Assembly: GCA_905116865.2 (NCBI GenBank)
Contig: CAJHNH020006212.1
Span: forward strand, 377,501 to 441,500
From: Candidula unifasciata
Lineage: Eukaryota > Mollusca > Gastropoda > Stylommatophora > Geomitridae
Direction of reading: 5' to 3'
DNA length: 64,000 nt
Shown: piece after piece, positions 11,101-21,034 of the stretch
Layout: every line of letters starts with the position of its first letter
Numbering within the stretch: the first letter of the stretch is position 1
Translations under genes and position numbers: made by a program
Notes under the pieces: generated by a model
Database searches by the model: none
The model's input: the letters and a program-made list of their open reading frames with translations, nothing else
Told to the model about the DNA's origin: nothing

Positions 11101-14100
11101 GACTTTCTTTTGATGTGCCCGGGCCTTTTTTGGTCACGCCCACGATCCTTTCCGGCATGCATTTGTTTGGGATGTGCCTGGCGGCTATGCAGAGGATCGT
11201 GTCGGTGAATCTTTTGGCATACTGGTCGACATCTTCGCTCGGTTGTTTTTCTAATAATGTCGCCTCTGCCTCGCGATGAAAACTGTCCCACCTGGCTTTT
11301 TCAAAAATAAATTTGGGGCGGTTGCTTTCGTCACATGTTGTCGAGACGGTGTGCGTATTTTTTAGCACGGGAAGGTGATCGGTGCTGGAGTCTGCTGCTA
11401 CTGTCCAGGTGCACCCTGTCAGTTCGGCTGTCACCAGGGATAATTCGACTGCGGAGTCTCTCTGTCTTAGGCATGGGTTAATTCGGGTCATCGAACCATC
11501 ATTAAGCACAGTGAGCTGGTATTTGTAGTGTGTTCTCTATTTCTGGTGTGTTTGATTACGGGTTTTGCCATCGTTATTTACAGGGTGTTGTTGGGTGGTT
11601 CGCAGTCGGCTGGCGGGAGGGTAACGGAGTGGTCGGAGTCGTCTTGCTCATGTTCTGCTTCCGATTCCTCCCGGCCGTCGCTTTTGCTCTCGTCAGTTTC
11701 CCCTGACTCCGCACTGTGGTAATCCTTGTTGATTGCCTACTCTGCCAGTGTTTTGGCGAGTTTGCGCATTTGTGCCTCGACCTCTTGTTGTTGCAGCTTC
11801 CACCATTTGGTCTCTTGCACATTGGCCGGTTGTTTCTTTTTGATTGTTTTTAGTTCCGTTCTGGTCATAGTATGAGCCCCGTACAGTGCTTCAAGTTTCT
11901 CAGAGTGGTACTGGGCATTTTTGGAGATTTGGTCTAGCTGGCGCTGGAGGAGGGCTATTCGCTCTTCTGCTAGTTTCTCCGCTTTGATGCGTTCCGATTT
12001 TTCAGTCTCGTAAGTGGTTTTTAGCGCTTTGTATTTGCTCGCAATGTCTGTCACATTGTCTTGTGCTTCGTCCGAGCTGGGGTTTCTAGCGGGCGGGTCA
12101 CTTTTGTTGGCTGGCTTGTCTACACTCTTACTAGTTGATGAGGAGGCCAGGCCGGCTAACAGGATCCTGAGGTCTGACTGTGTCTCGGTCAGGTCCTTGG
12201 TTTTAGCTATATTTTTCCTGGCGACCTGTAGCGGTACGTTTGTTAGGGTTGCCTCCCTTATGACCAGTTGGGCTTCTTTCCATTTCGGGCACCCTTTGTA
12301 ACGTGCGCTGTGGTTGCCGCTGCAGTTAGCGCACTTCTTCTGTGGGTTTGCTGTTGGGTGGTTTGCAGCTGCCTTTGCTCTGGTGCATTGGCGGACCCAG
12401 TGGTTCTCACTGCAAAAACTGCAGCGGGCCCCATTTCGGCATTGGTCCTGTTCGTGGCCGAACCATAAACATTTTTGGCATTGGTTTACGGTTGGAACGA
12501 ACCTCTTTATGTATTTCTCCTTTCCCTGGAGAACTATTTTTGTGGGGTTGTTTGTCCATTTGATTGATAGTTTTACCAGGGACATGGGCTCTCCCGACGC
12601 CCTAGTCATTCTTTTGACTTCTAGGAACGTAAGGGTCGGGTTCTCCCTCTTGATGTTGTCGCTTATTTTGGTGATGTCTTTTTTAGGATGGACGCCTTTC
12701 ATCACTAGGTCCACCTTCTCCGGGATTTCCTCTAGATGGACCTGGATGTCGTGATTCAGAGTTAGCTTGTGTGGTTCGCTAGTTTCTGTTAGTATTTTAA
12801 CCAACTCTTTGTTGTGGGTTGAGTGGTTCATTATTACCACGAGCTCTTTGTGTTGCCTGCTCACCCTGGCGATCGTTTTTCGGCCTTTTTTTCCTTCAAG
12901 CGAGGCCTGCTGCTCTTTTGGGTTCAAACTGAAAAGTGATACCTCCTTGAAGCTTAGCCGCGTCACCTTCACTCTAATTGTTCTCGGTTGAAGGATTTCT
13001 TTTTCACCTTTTTCAGCTAAGCTGGTTGTGGTGTAGTCGCGGTTCCCATCCTATTGTGGTGTTTGGCCTAGGTCCTGCTGGCCACCTTGTGTGGTTCGAC
13101 TGATTCAGCTGCACTGGGGAGTGCAACTGGCTCTTGTGCGCCTGCCGGGATGGGGCCGGCTGGCTGCCTGGGTGGGGGCGTGGGTGCCCTCCCGGCTGCT
13201 TTGTCGGCGTATGTCGGCGCCGAGTCTGATGCCGTGGATACTTTTTGGCTCTCGCCAATTGGGTTGGTCACCTCAGTTTTGACTTTGCGGACAGGAGCTT
13301 TATTTTGATGGGTTGTTGTCGCCTGACGTCGGTTCTTGAGATCTGGCTCTCGTTACTGCCATTTTACTCCAGTTTAAGGTTTAGGTTGGCTAAGCCCTAG
13401 TCAAGGATTTGAAGTGGTTTAATGGTAGATTATACTCACAAATCCTGATCCGGGCTCTGCTGACTTCTTGGTAGGTGTGTCGTCTCAATCGGTCTGAGCT
13501 TTCGCAAAAGCTTGTCCTCTGCTGCGCAACAAGCCTGGTTAGGAGAACCACTTTAAAAGTAGAACTCCCAGGGTGTTCACAGCAGTACACAAGGCTAGTG
13601 CTGGGACAGCTGACTTTTAGTCAGCGTATCAACTCAAGATTTGGGACCACTACAGCTTTCAGACCTAGTAGATCAAGCCGAACAAAGCAGCGATCAGTAA
13701 TAGTGTCTGAGGAAACCTGTGGCCCTCCTCTCAAGCCGCTGAACTAAATAGGAGGCACCGTATCTACTAGCAGGTAGATTAGAGTGAGGCTACTAACTCT
13801 CACTTCGTGTCTGGTAGCTGGTAGTTTCAAGTGAGGCTACTAACTCTCACTTCGTGTCTGGTAGCTGGTAGTTTCAAGTGAGGCTACTAACTCTCACTTC
13901 GTGTCTGGTAGCTGGTAGTTTCAAGTGAGGCTATAACCTCTCACTGTTTTCCTACTGAGACGACTGACTTGCGCGACGAATTGATTTTTAGTCAGCTTAT
14001 CGACTTGCGACTTGAAACACTACAGCTTTCAGACCTAGTAGATCAAGCCGAACAAAGCAGTGATCAAAACCAATCTCTGAGGTAGCCTGTGTTTCTCCTC

Positions 14101-17100
14101 TCAAGCGACCGCTGAGCTAAAATCGAGGCAACTAACCCACTCGATTATTAGGCACTCACGAGGCAACTGACCCTCTCGCTCTGTGTCTGCGCTGCGAATG
14201 TGATGATGATATGATGTGTTTGATTATTCAAGTCCAAGTCCTTTTGAGAAAAAAAAAAAAAAAAGCTCGACCACGTTCAGACTGCTGCTAGCTAGCCTAG
14301 GCTACTAGCAGTCTCCGCCTATATTTGTGGTCTGGGTTATTTGCGTCACTTTCGTGACCGAATTTTAGTGTTTGTACCATTTCTGGCTTGATGCTTCCAT
14401 CCGAAGTTGAACTGAACTGAATTTCTACCCCACCAGGACATCACACAAGCGATAAACACCCGATGACACAAAGTGCCACCATGTGGATGAGGATCGCCGT
14501 GGAGAGGTCCCAGAAACCGCGTTCAGACATTTGGCCATATATATGGCCTGCCTATATTGCGGCCCCTGGCAAAAGCCAGAGTAGGGCTTCAAATGAGAAA
14601 AAATTTCGTCCTGAAAAGAACGAAATTGAGTATACAATCCGAAGTTTGATTATTTTTTGTTTTTTACATTTATTTTCTCAGTGCGTTGTTGTGATTGGTT
14701 GGATCCTTGCTGCTGTAGTCGGATTGGCTGTAGTGTTTGGTGTCCATGGTGATTTCAGCGGAGAAAATCCCAGCATTTTATTGGTGGCTTCTATATATAA
14801 CGGAATATACCGGACCGTCTGGGGCGCCTGTATTTGTTGGATCATTGTCGCCTGCACGTCTGGATATGGAGGTAGGCCCAGTGAGAGATATTGTTATTAT
14901 CTTTGAGGTGTTTACAACGAGCAATGATGTGCAGGCCAAGTGGGGATTGAAATAGAGGTCGACTGTGCAAACGATAGGCACAAAGAATAACACCGTCCAT
15001 TGTAATGTATTTATACAAAGTCAGACAAATAGCAATTTCCTTCAGTTTATTCTTTCCCTCGATACGAGGTACAGGAGGATCCAGCTGAGAATATCCGTTT
15101 AACTTTTTGTCGACTTCTGTGGTTTAGGCGTTTTGTGAACGTGCTTCATAATTCCAAAATATCTGTTTCGAATAGAGCTGCATACGATTTGGCAGCAGTC
15201 TGCATTGTTTTTATTTCACCCAGGTTATCTAGAGCCAGTCGTTGAGTAGCAAGGGCAAACCACAGAACAATTTTAAAATGCTTTTGTTGGTTCAGCAACA
15301 TCCTGTAAAGGATTTGCAACTAACTTTGTTGTTTTTAAAGGTTTTTATTAGGTTCACTGTTGTATGTTTGTGTGCTTGTTTATCTGGGCAAAGCTTTGCG
15401 TTAGCTTTTACATTATGTCTGGACAAGCCACAGAGCTGAAATTTTGCACGCATACGCTTTTGTGGATACAAATATCATGTGGTGCAAAACGAGTTTCAAC
15501 CCTTAGAATATTTTCGTTATATTGATAATTTTGGATGTTAAAATTGTATGGCTCACAGAGTCAAACCTTTAAGAGCCTAATAACAATATACGAAACAAAA
15601 GTCGATTTAAAACAAGATTAGAATGGCTTTAACCTAGTGTTTCCTAGGCCTAAGAGAAACAAAGGATTGTTAACACTACATGCCTTTTAAGCATGAAGGG
15701 GTCAGTTTATTTTGAGATTTACCGCAACATAGTTTTAAATAACTATCACACAGAAACAGTAAATTATAAATACTCGCCGATACCTAACGTCTTGTTCTCC
15801 AGGACCAATTCACGCCTTCCTGTCCTGGTCACCATTTGTAGTTCTAGGCCGCTTGACCTACACTGGCTACCTAATCCACATGTCCGTGCTGACAGTCATA
15901 TTTGAGAACCTGGAGCAGCCGCTTTATTTAAACATGTTTGCTGTGGTATGTTATCCCAGACTTTTTTCTGTCCAGTTTTCCTTTTAGATAATGTTAGTTT
16001 TCTCACTGAGGAATAATATACTGCAGTCACACAGACAATACAAGGGTAAACGTAAAAAATGCGACTCAAATAGCACCAGATAACGATATACTTCTAAACA
16101 CCACTACAGACAGCAAGCACTACACATAGGTTAGATAGCTAGGCCAATAGAAAGTTAAACAAGATGAATGTCGTTGTTCATATAGATATACAGTGGTACC
16201 TTGGTAGTATTCGACATTAACTCGTTCCGGATCACTAGACGTGACTAAACACTACTGAACCAAATACTGGACGTGTACCAAACAATACTGAACTAACACT
16301 GGACGTATACCAAACAGTACTGTACCGAACACTAGACGTGTACCAAACAATACTGAACTAAACACTGGACGTGTACCAAACAATACTGAACTGAACACTG
16401 GCCGTGTACCAAACACTGGACGTGTACCAAACAGTACTGAACTAAACACTGGACGTGTACCAAACAATACTGAACTGAACACTGGCCGTGTACCAAACAC
16501 TGGACGTGTACCAAACAGTACTGAACTAAACACTGGACGTGTATCAAACAATACTGAACTAAACACTGGACGTGTACCAGACAGTACTGTACAGAACACT
16601 GGACGTGTACCAAACAATACTGAACTAAACACTGGACGTGTAATAAACAATACTGAACTAAACACTGGACGTGTACCAAACAATACTGAACTAAACACTG
16701 GACGTGTACCAAACAATACTGAACTAAACACTGGACGTGTACCAAACAATACTAAACTAAACACTGGACGTGTACCAAACAATACTGAACTAAACACTGG
16801 ACGTGTACCAAACAATACTGAACTAAACACTGGACGTGTACCAAACAACACTGAACTAAACACTGGACGTGTACCAAACAACACTGAACTAAACACTGGA
16901 CGTGTACCAAACAATACTGAACTAAACACTGGACGTGTACCAAACAATACTGAACTAAACACTGGACGTGTACCAAACAATACTGAACTAAACACTGGAC
17001 GTGTACCAAACAGTACTGTGCCGAACGAATATCCCCATAAGAAATAAAGGTACAATAATTAATCGGCACCCATTCAGAAAAAAATCCTATTGTTATCTTC

Positions 17101-18496
17101 ATGTTATACATTGATGGGGTTTTATAAAATAACTCGCATACTGCCTAATGCTATAAACTACACAAAAGCATCAACTAGATGAAGTAAATAAAAATGTAAC
17201 CTCACTTCAACTTCCTGAGAAGAGAAGAGTGCCAACTAGGACGGTACTGAGGACGGAGGAGGAGATGTTATTGTTTGGACGGAGATTTACCTTCCAATAA
17301 AAAAATCAGGAATCTGAAAATCTTGTTTTCGCTTCATTGACCTAGGCTCATCAGGTTACTAAACATCTATATAAAAGTCCTTGCTTCTGCTCCTCCGCAG
17401 GGTATTTCGGAAATGTGACAGTCTCTGGTCATTCCGGGCAATGCTGTTAAAGCTTGGTGCGGCTAAATTGGGGTGAGGTAAACAACTATTCGAGACTAAT
17501 TTTGATTTATTCAAGTTTTACCCTGCAATCGTATTCCAAACAAAAGTCGTATACCGAGCAAAAAGTGGTTGCGTCTAAACAAGCTGAACTTATACCAGAG
17601 CGAACGTATATCGAGGTACAATTATATAAAATTATACATGGGTGAATGCATCATTAATGGTAGATCTTATCTGTTGATTGATTGAATGGCTGGAATGATA
17701 TGCACCCATCTAGGTGGTAAGTAGACAGGTAATTATGGGGGCAGCGAGGTAGCTAGTTAGTGGAGCCGTTCTAGACGCTTGCCTGTCGGTCTCATGGTCT
17801 TGGGTTTGAATCCGCATTGAGCAGGATTTTCTTTCTCTGACCTTGGATCGCCGAAAGTAGATACCACATGCTGTTCTGAAAAGTAAATGGCGGGCCCTGT
17901 GTAACTTTGGCTATATTTTCAATGCCGACTGGTCCGTAGAAACATGAAAATGGCCATGGCCATTGAGTTAACCGTATGTGTCGATTCCTCCCCACCAAAT
18001 ATATAGTTGACACATTCCTTCCGTTTATGGGGACAGCTTTTTATTGAGTTTGCTCTCTAGACAGTTGCAGTCCCCTGCTGACGAGATTCTATCTTCCCGA
18101 GTGGAACGCCGTGATCAAAACATTGCGAAGGCAGCGTGGTCGATGCTGCCAAAACTATCAGTCATTATCCCGCCCCGACACAGCACAACCACAATACACG
18201 CCGCTCCCACGAAAATCACATTGTATCCTGCAAAATAGCAGTCCATGATTATGAAACAAAATGATCCGAAAGAATTGACAGCCAGCGAAAATAAACACAG
18301 CTGCTATCCGCCATTTTGAAAACGGAACGGCGCGATTCGAAACATGAAAATGAAAAGGTATCACTGACTTAGAAAGAATCCTTTTACACACAGCGTATAG
18401 CAGTAGTTGAGTATGTGCAAATCAGGTCGCAGGAGGCCAGGAGCAGAAGCCCTACAGCTGCTTGCAATGAACTGATGGGTCGTCGCATATATATAT

Positions 18497-18569
<73 letters not shown>

Positions 18570-18760
18570 TAGCTTTAAGCTACTTGCAACGTTAGCTTAA
18601 AATATACCGTATGCCATTTGTATTCTATTTGTCACCGCAGGTTGTTTACGGAACGGTCGGCGTTATCTTCACTAGCCCCCTGGCCGCCATTTTGGTCATG
18701 TGTGTGGAGATGCCGACGTTAAGTCTAGAGAAAGTTCGAAATAACGGAAGAAAGCCGTAA
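5014..18760 (+). CDS. nrf-6: NRF-6-like membrane acyltransferase, 3' part
   Basis: Partial gene of the nose-resistant-to-fluoxetine-6 / acyltransferase-3 family, multi-pass membrane proteins linked in nematodes to lipid and drug movement across epithelia. Six exons join in phase: 5014-5112, 5281-5404, 5514-5534, 14682-14871, 15803-15945 and 18641-18760, giving the C-terminal 231 residues and a TAA stop. Family hallmarks visible are FYTRIGPFALGILTGYLM, then YRTVWGACICWIIVACTSGY followed by GG, then HAFLSWSPFVVLGRLTY and TGYLIH. About six hydrophobic segments can be seen. All introns are GT-AG. The N-terminal secreted domain and first membrane segments are not in the window. The third intron carries a LINE on the opposite strand. 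Assignment to the family is strong. Which paralogue, and its substrate, cannot be told. Confidence 0.88.
5281..5404 (+). CDS. nrf-6: NRF-6-like gene, RIGP exon
   Basis: Acceptor ATTCCACAG, donor AAG|GTAAAC. It encodes the diagnostic YTRIGPFALGILTGYLM motif. Phase 2 entry and phase 0 exit match both neighbours. Confidence 0.88.
5514..5534 (+). CDS. nrf-6: NRF-6-like gene, 21-nt microexon
   Basis: After a strong pyrimidine tract and CAG at 5511-5513 there are seven codons (KILVWPL) before a GTAACG donor at 5535. Read on, the frame stops at 5571. The phase is 0 at both ends, and the joined sequence leads directly into the hydrophobic segment of the next exon at 14682, as expected for the family. 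The weak point is the donor, which fits consensus only moderately. Confidence 0.65.
6190..6525 (+). mobile_element. Degraded LINE 3'-end fragment
   Basis: Translation in shifting plus frames gives the pattern FFGYVMRRGKIEHCVTT, then a basic stretch and a conserved tail, as in the last residues of RTE/CR1-like reverse transcriptase ORFs. Stops and frameshifts are present. Only the 3' end survives. Confidence 0.4.
7843..7858 (+). promoter_or_regulatory. Histone-type mRNA 3' stem-loop consensus, orphan
   Basis: The 16-nt GGTCCTTTTCAGGGCC matches the histone 3' processing stem-loop consensus at every position: a six-pair stem with one G-T wobble and a TTTC loop. It sits behind an A/C-rich leader (CCACCAACCACAA). 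No histone coding sequence was found in the preceding 350 bases, so it is either a relic of a histone 3' end or chance. Confidence 0.5.
7898..11540 (-). pseudogene. LINE ORF2 (EN remnant, RT, RNase H), broken
   Basis: From 11540 downwards the frame shows an endonuclease tail (VLNDGSMTRINP ... TDHLPVL), a linker, then reverse transcriptase blocks (SYRPISLTSHLGK, FLDLAHAYD, PQGSV, QFADD). RNase H follows with an acidic first strand (VYTDVS), TAELMGILKALE, FSDSLSSVMALE and PAHRGIPGNEWADQAAK. The cysteine finger (CTEC...HFLISC) lies near 8360-8400. Frame changes occur near 10490, 10020 and 9850. The last codons read through the A-rich tail as a Lys-rich stretch. The YADD-box acidic pair and the RNase H residues are intact, but the ORF is not. 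Confidence 0.85.
11737..13362 (-). pseudogene. LINE ORF1, gag-like with three CCHC knuckles
   Basis: The open part, 12972-11737, has 411 codons. It carries knuckles CQKCLWFGHEQDQC, CSFCSENHWVRQC and CANCSGNHSARYKGC, followed by a coiled-coil-like Lys/Glu-rich C-terminus. Upstream, other frames hold a Pro/Ala-rich N-terminal region (TYADKAAGRAPTPPP). An ATG near 13362 begins MAVTRARSQEP, so the original ORF probably started there and has suffered at least two frameshifts. Such proteins bind the element RNA in ribonucleoprotein particles. Confidence 0.75.
13640..14135. repeat. LINE 5'-UTR repeats
   Basis: A roughly 105-bp segment starting GCTTTCAGACCTAGTAGATC occurs at about 13650 and again at about 14023. 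Between them a 47-bp unit (CTACTAACTCTCACTTCGTG ...) is repeated three times from about 13786 to 13930. Repeated 5'-UTR blocks are common in LINEs and can act as internal promoters. That role is inferred here. Confidence 0.7.
14409..14636 (-). mobile_element. Short SINE-like retroposon, copy B
   Basis: This 228-bp copy, inverted relative to the one at 1174-1406, is flanked by ATCCGAAGTT at 14399-14408 and 14637-14646, a different perfect 10-bp duplication. The hairpin arms are slightly mutated here. It ends only 45 bases before the acceptor of the NRF-6-like exon at 14682. Confidence 0.75.
14682..14871 (+). CDS. nrf-6: NRF-6-like gene, exon with two membrane segments
   Basis: Acceptor TTATTTTCTCAG, donor G|GTAGGC. 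It encodes a hydrophobic helix (VVVIGWILAAVVGLAVVF), a short loop, and the family block YRTVWGACICWIIVAC. It ends one base into the Gly codon completed by the next exon. Confidence 0.88.
15240..15440 (+). mobile_element. Degraded SINE (core domain only)
   Basis: The stretch GTTGGTTCAGCAACATCCTG followed by TAAAGGATTTGCAACTAAC matches the conserved middle of the tRNA-Thr-derived SINE at 19683. The head is not recognisable. Confidence 0.4.
15803..15945 (+). CDS. nrf-6: NRF-6-like gene, LSW / YLIH exon
   Basis: Acceptor TTGTTCTCCAG, donor GTG|GTATGT. It encodes HAFLSWSPFVVLGRLTY and TGYLIHMSVLTVIF, the most conserved C-terminal block of the family. Phases fit both neighbours. Confidence 0.9.
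16191..17624. mobile_element. Tc1/mariner-like TIR element carrying a minisatellite
   Basis: The left end CAGTGGTACCTTGGTA follows a TA. The right end, read inverted, is TAATTGTACCTCGATATACG and is also bordered by TA. These resemble degenerate terminal inverted repeats of a non-autonomous Tc1/mariner or pogo-like element. No transposase was seen; the interior is mostly a 33-bp array. The ends match over about 20 bases with mismatches, so this is tentative. It lies in the last intron of the NRF-6-like gene. Confidence 0.5.
16246..17030. repeat. 33-bp minisatellite, about 23 copies
   Basis: Units of 33 bp (AAACACTGGACGTGTACC followed by AAACAATACTGAACT) with a few shorter variants near 16400 and 16490. 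The first, irregular copies (from about 16230) grade into the TIR-like end, suggesting the array arose from the element's own subterminal sequence. Frames stay open only because the period is a multiple of three. Confidence 0.9.
17745..18010 (+). mobile_element. tRNA-derived SINE (single family copy)
   Basis: A box-like TAGCTAGTTAGTGGAG and B box-like GGGTTTGAATCCGC lie about 50 bases apart, as in a tRNA-derived head. An unrelated body of about 150 bases follows. The anticodon arm is too altered to name the tRNA. Confidence 0.55.
18487..18568. repeat. (AT)n(GT)n microsatellite
   Basis: Pure AT dinucleotides with one phase slip, then about fifteen GT dinucleotides. It lies about 70 bases upstream of the last NRF-6-like exon. 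Confidence 0.95.
18641..18760 (+). CDS. nrf-6: NRF-6-like gene, terminal exon
   Basis: Acceptor TTGTCACCGCAG. Thirty-nine codons encode the last membrane segment (VIFTSPLAAILVMCVEMP) and a basic tail ending RNNGRKP before TAA. The MCVEMP wording matches the family's usual C-terminal E-x-P end. Confidence 0.88.
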   Translation, partial: VVYGTVGVIFTSPLAAILVMCVEMPTLSLEKVRNNGRKP

Positions 18761-19296
18761 ATATCGTTGCCAGCTAATTGTTTATAGACGAAGACATTCA
18801 GAAAATTATCGACTGCTATACACATTTATCAGTTCTTTTCTCTTTAGCGACCACAACAAGTGAGATTTAAAGAAATCACATATTGTAAGGTGGTTAGGGT
18901 TAGTAGCAGTTGCCATTGATTTAACACTAACCCTAACCACATATAATATGGGATGACCCTAAATCTCGCAGGATGAGGTCGCACAACAGAAAAGAACACA
19001 TTTATCATTTTTATAAGACGAGTTTCTGTCCCTTATATATTTAGAACTTTGAATTTGTCTTACTTTACTTTAAGTTTTTCTTTTTGTTACTTAAGTTCGT
19101 TGCGTATCGTTCGGAGCGTGTTTTGTCCATGTTCTGGAGATTCCCGATATGGGTGCATTTAGGAACAAGTTTTAGACTTGACAGTGAGACGTTCATTAAT
19201 TCATCTTCGTCGATAAAAAGACTGATCGCACTGTAAGATCATACCTGGAGTGATGTATTACAGGGTACTTAGTGTTAGTGCTTACGATAGGACATG
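18761..19296. other. 3' flank of the NRF-6-like gene
   Basis: Probable 3' UTR and intergenic sequence. A short inverted pair (GGTTAGGGTTAGT near 18893 and ACTAACCCTAACC near 18927) can fold into a stem. No gene was seen. Confidence 0.4.
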
Positions 19297-19556
19297 TAAT
19301 CTGTGCCAGACATATTGTGGTTGTTAACTTGTTGCTGTGCCAGACATATTGTGGTTGTTAACTCGTTGCTGTGCTAGACATATTGTGGTTGTTAACTTGT
19401 TGCTGTGCCAGGCATATTGTGGTTGTTAACTGGTTGCTGTGCTAGACATATTGTGGTTGTTAACTGGTTGCTGTGCCAGACATATTGTGGTTGTTAACTT
19501 GTTGCTGTGCCAGGCATATTGTGGTTGTTAACTGGTTGCTGTGCTAGACTTATTAT
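19297..19556. repeat. 34-bp minisatellite, about seven copies
   Basis: Units of 34 bp (ACATATTGTGGTTGTTAAC followed by TTGTTGCTGTGCCAG) with point differences at a few positions. Confidence 0.9.
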
Positions 19557-19682
19557 GGTACCCTGTTGGAGTATTGGCCATCTTTTACTCCAGCAATTGT
19601 AACTGTCAGTATGTGATGTAACCAGTGAGAGTGGGCGGCCGTTGTTTGTGGTCTGAGGGAACCAAGATTTACAGTATCTATC

Positions 19683-20020
19683 TTGGAATCAGTCGGCTCT
19701 GTGGCTAAGTCGATGCGACCGCTTCGTAATGCCAGGATGCCAGGTTCGATCCCAGCTGCGGACCATGCGCCTTGCGTTGGTTTCGACAGTGGTATCAAGA
19801 AAGCCAACCGTCCAGAAAGCAATGGCAAACTACTGGGCGTAAATTTGCCTAGAAAAAACAAGCAACAGCCAGGGGCTGTTGGGGTTGGTTCTGCAATGAC
19901 CTGTAAAGGATACGCAACTAACCTCATCTTGGAATCAAGGCCGAAGGGTTGCGATATCCATAGTACCGAGCCAAAGGGTTTACAAGCCATGGTTTCTGGA
20001 TATGTGAAAAAAAAAAAAAT
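19683..20020 (+). mobile_element. tRNA-Thr-derived SINE, complete copy
   Basis: The head resembles tRNA-Thr with a CGT anticodon: GGCTCTGTGGCTAAGT (A box), CTTCGTAA (anticodon loop) and CCAGGTTCGATCCCAGC (B box). A conserved central block (GTTGGTTCTGCAATGACC, TGTAAAGGATACGCAAC) and a body of about 100 bases follow, ending in a run of 13 A. Related copies are at 15240, 40075 and 47335. Confidence 0.8.
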
Positions 20021-20329
20021 ACTAACAATACCCTACATACTTGGCATTCATGCGATGAGTCTCTCGAAGGCATACATCAGACAATTTGTGGTGAGTACCA
20101 GCAGCCTTTTTGACGTGTGGGTTTTCTGCCAGTAGATATCACTTTTGTAGGATCATTTCATTTTTCAAAATAGACCAGTGGGTGGTCACTTTAGCCATCT
20201 TTACTTCCCATAACATATCCTTCTATCTGCAAATTGGGTTGCGTCAACCTCGTTAGTTTAAAAAAAAAACTCACCTGTTTGCCTCGAAAAGGTTATAAAT
20301 GCATAGCAGGCCGATATATGAGCTTCCAG

Positions 20330-20610
20330 TGATCTCATGCGATGACAGAAACTAATCCAATGAGAAGCCGTACTGATGGGGCGACTTTCAAGTCAAAGAC
20401 TTACTGCTGGGTCTATTCAGAGGTGCAGACAAAGAGGAATCATTGGCAGGGGAAAGGGTCATTAGCCTCTTATTATTGTCTAGGTACGGGAGTCACTACC
20501 TGTGACATCTGAAGCAATGCTTGCCACTCTGCAGGAAGTATGCTTGTCTTCACCTTTCTCAGCAAGCTTTGTGAGTCCCTACCATTGTATGTACAAATGC
20601 TCTACAAGCA
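20330..20610 (-). mobile_element. RNase H-type retroelement fragment, weak
   Basis: The stretch around 20510-20590 is similar to 35990-36080 of the better preserved minus-strand RNase H fragment (GCTTGCCACTCTGCAGG, ATGCTTGTCTTCACC, AGCAAGCTTTGTGAGT). Frames are broken. Confidence 0.35.
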
Positions 20611-20855
20611 AACATAAAATTCTACTACAGCTATTTACAAACTGTCAACAAGGACACAAAGAAAGTTATAACAAATATGCTTAGTTAGAGAGTACAGTAC
20701 AGTTTGGCAGATGTGAAGACAATGTTTTTTATTATCATTAGTTTTTTTATTTTTTCATACAATAAATTAATGTTAAATAAAGCAAACTACAAAATCAAAC
20801 TGCCAAATTGTGAAGTAGGGCATTCCCGGTTACCCAAGTGTACGACTGAACGGTG

Positions 20856-21034
20856 CTTTGGCTGCACAAGTGTACTAGTCAATGTCCATGTTGCACAAGT
20901 GTACTGGTCAATGTCCTGGCTGCACAAGTGTACAGGTCAATGTCCTGGCTGCACAAGTGTACTGGTCAATGTCCTGGCTGCACAACTGTACTGGTCAATG
21001 TCCTGGCTGCACAAGTGTACTGGTCAATGTCCTG
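20856..21034. repeat. 29-bp minisatellite, six copies
   Basis: Units of 29 bp (TGCACAAGTGTACTGGTC followed by AATGTCCTGGC). The period is not a multiple of three, yet all plus frames are open across it because no frame of the unit holds a stop. Confidence 0.9.

Larger units (their letters stand above)
7900..14280 (-). mobile_element. I-type LINE, antisense in intron, internally deleted
   Basis: A nearly full-length non-LTR retrotransposon on the minus strand. In order: a 5' UTR with internal repeats (about 13370-14280), ORF1 with three CCHC zinc knuckles, ORF2 with only the end of an apurinic endonuclease, a reverse transcriptase with FADD, an RNase H domain, a C-terminal CxxC...H...C finger, and an A-rich 3' tail (T runs at 7921-7960 on the plus strand). 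The RNase H plus CCHC gag places it in the I superfamily. Several frameshifts and a large loss in the endonuclease show it cannot move by itself. Confidence 0.85.
5535..14681 (+). other. 9.1-kb intron of the NRF-6-like gene
   Basis: This interval between two in-phase exons holds a LINE 3' fragment, a histone-type stem-loop, a 6-kb antisense I-type LINE and a short retroposon. The parts at 5535-6180 and 6530-7500 show only AT-rich sequence with short A and T runs. No extra exon was seen. Confidence 0.7.

Noticed and set aside
16252..17111. Minus-strand ORFs with VLFGTRPVFSS repeats
   Set aside because: Artefact of the 33-bp array. Its length divisible by three keeps frames open.
18158..18391. 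Minus-strand candidate exon (VIFVGAACIVVVLC after an AG)
   Set aside because: One hydrophobic stretch follows a plausible acceptor, but no partner exon or family could be found and the frame continues without a good donor. It lies antisense within an NRF-6-like intron.
19683..19760. Functional tRNA-Thr gene
   Set aside because: The head is followed by a SINE body and A tail and has stem mismatches, so it is a SINE promoter region.
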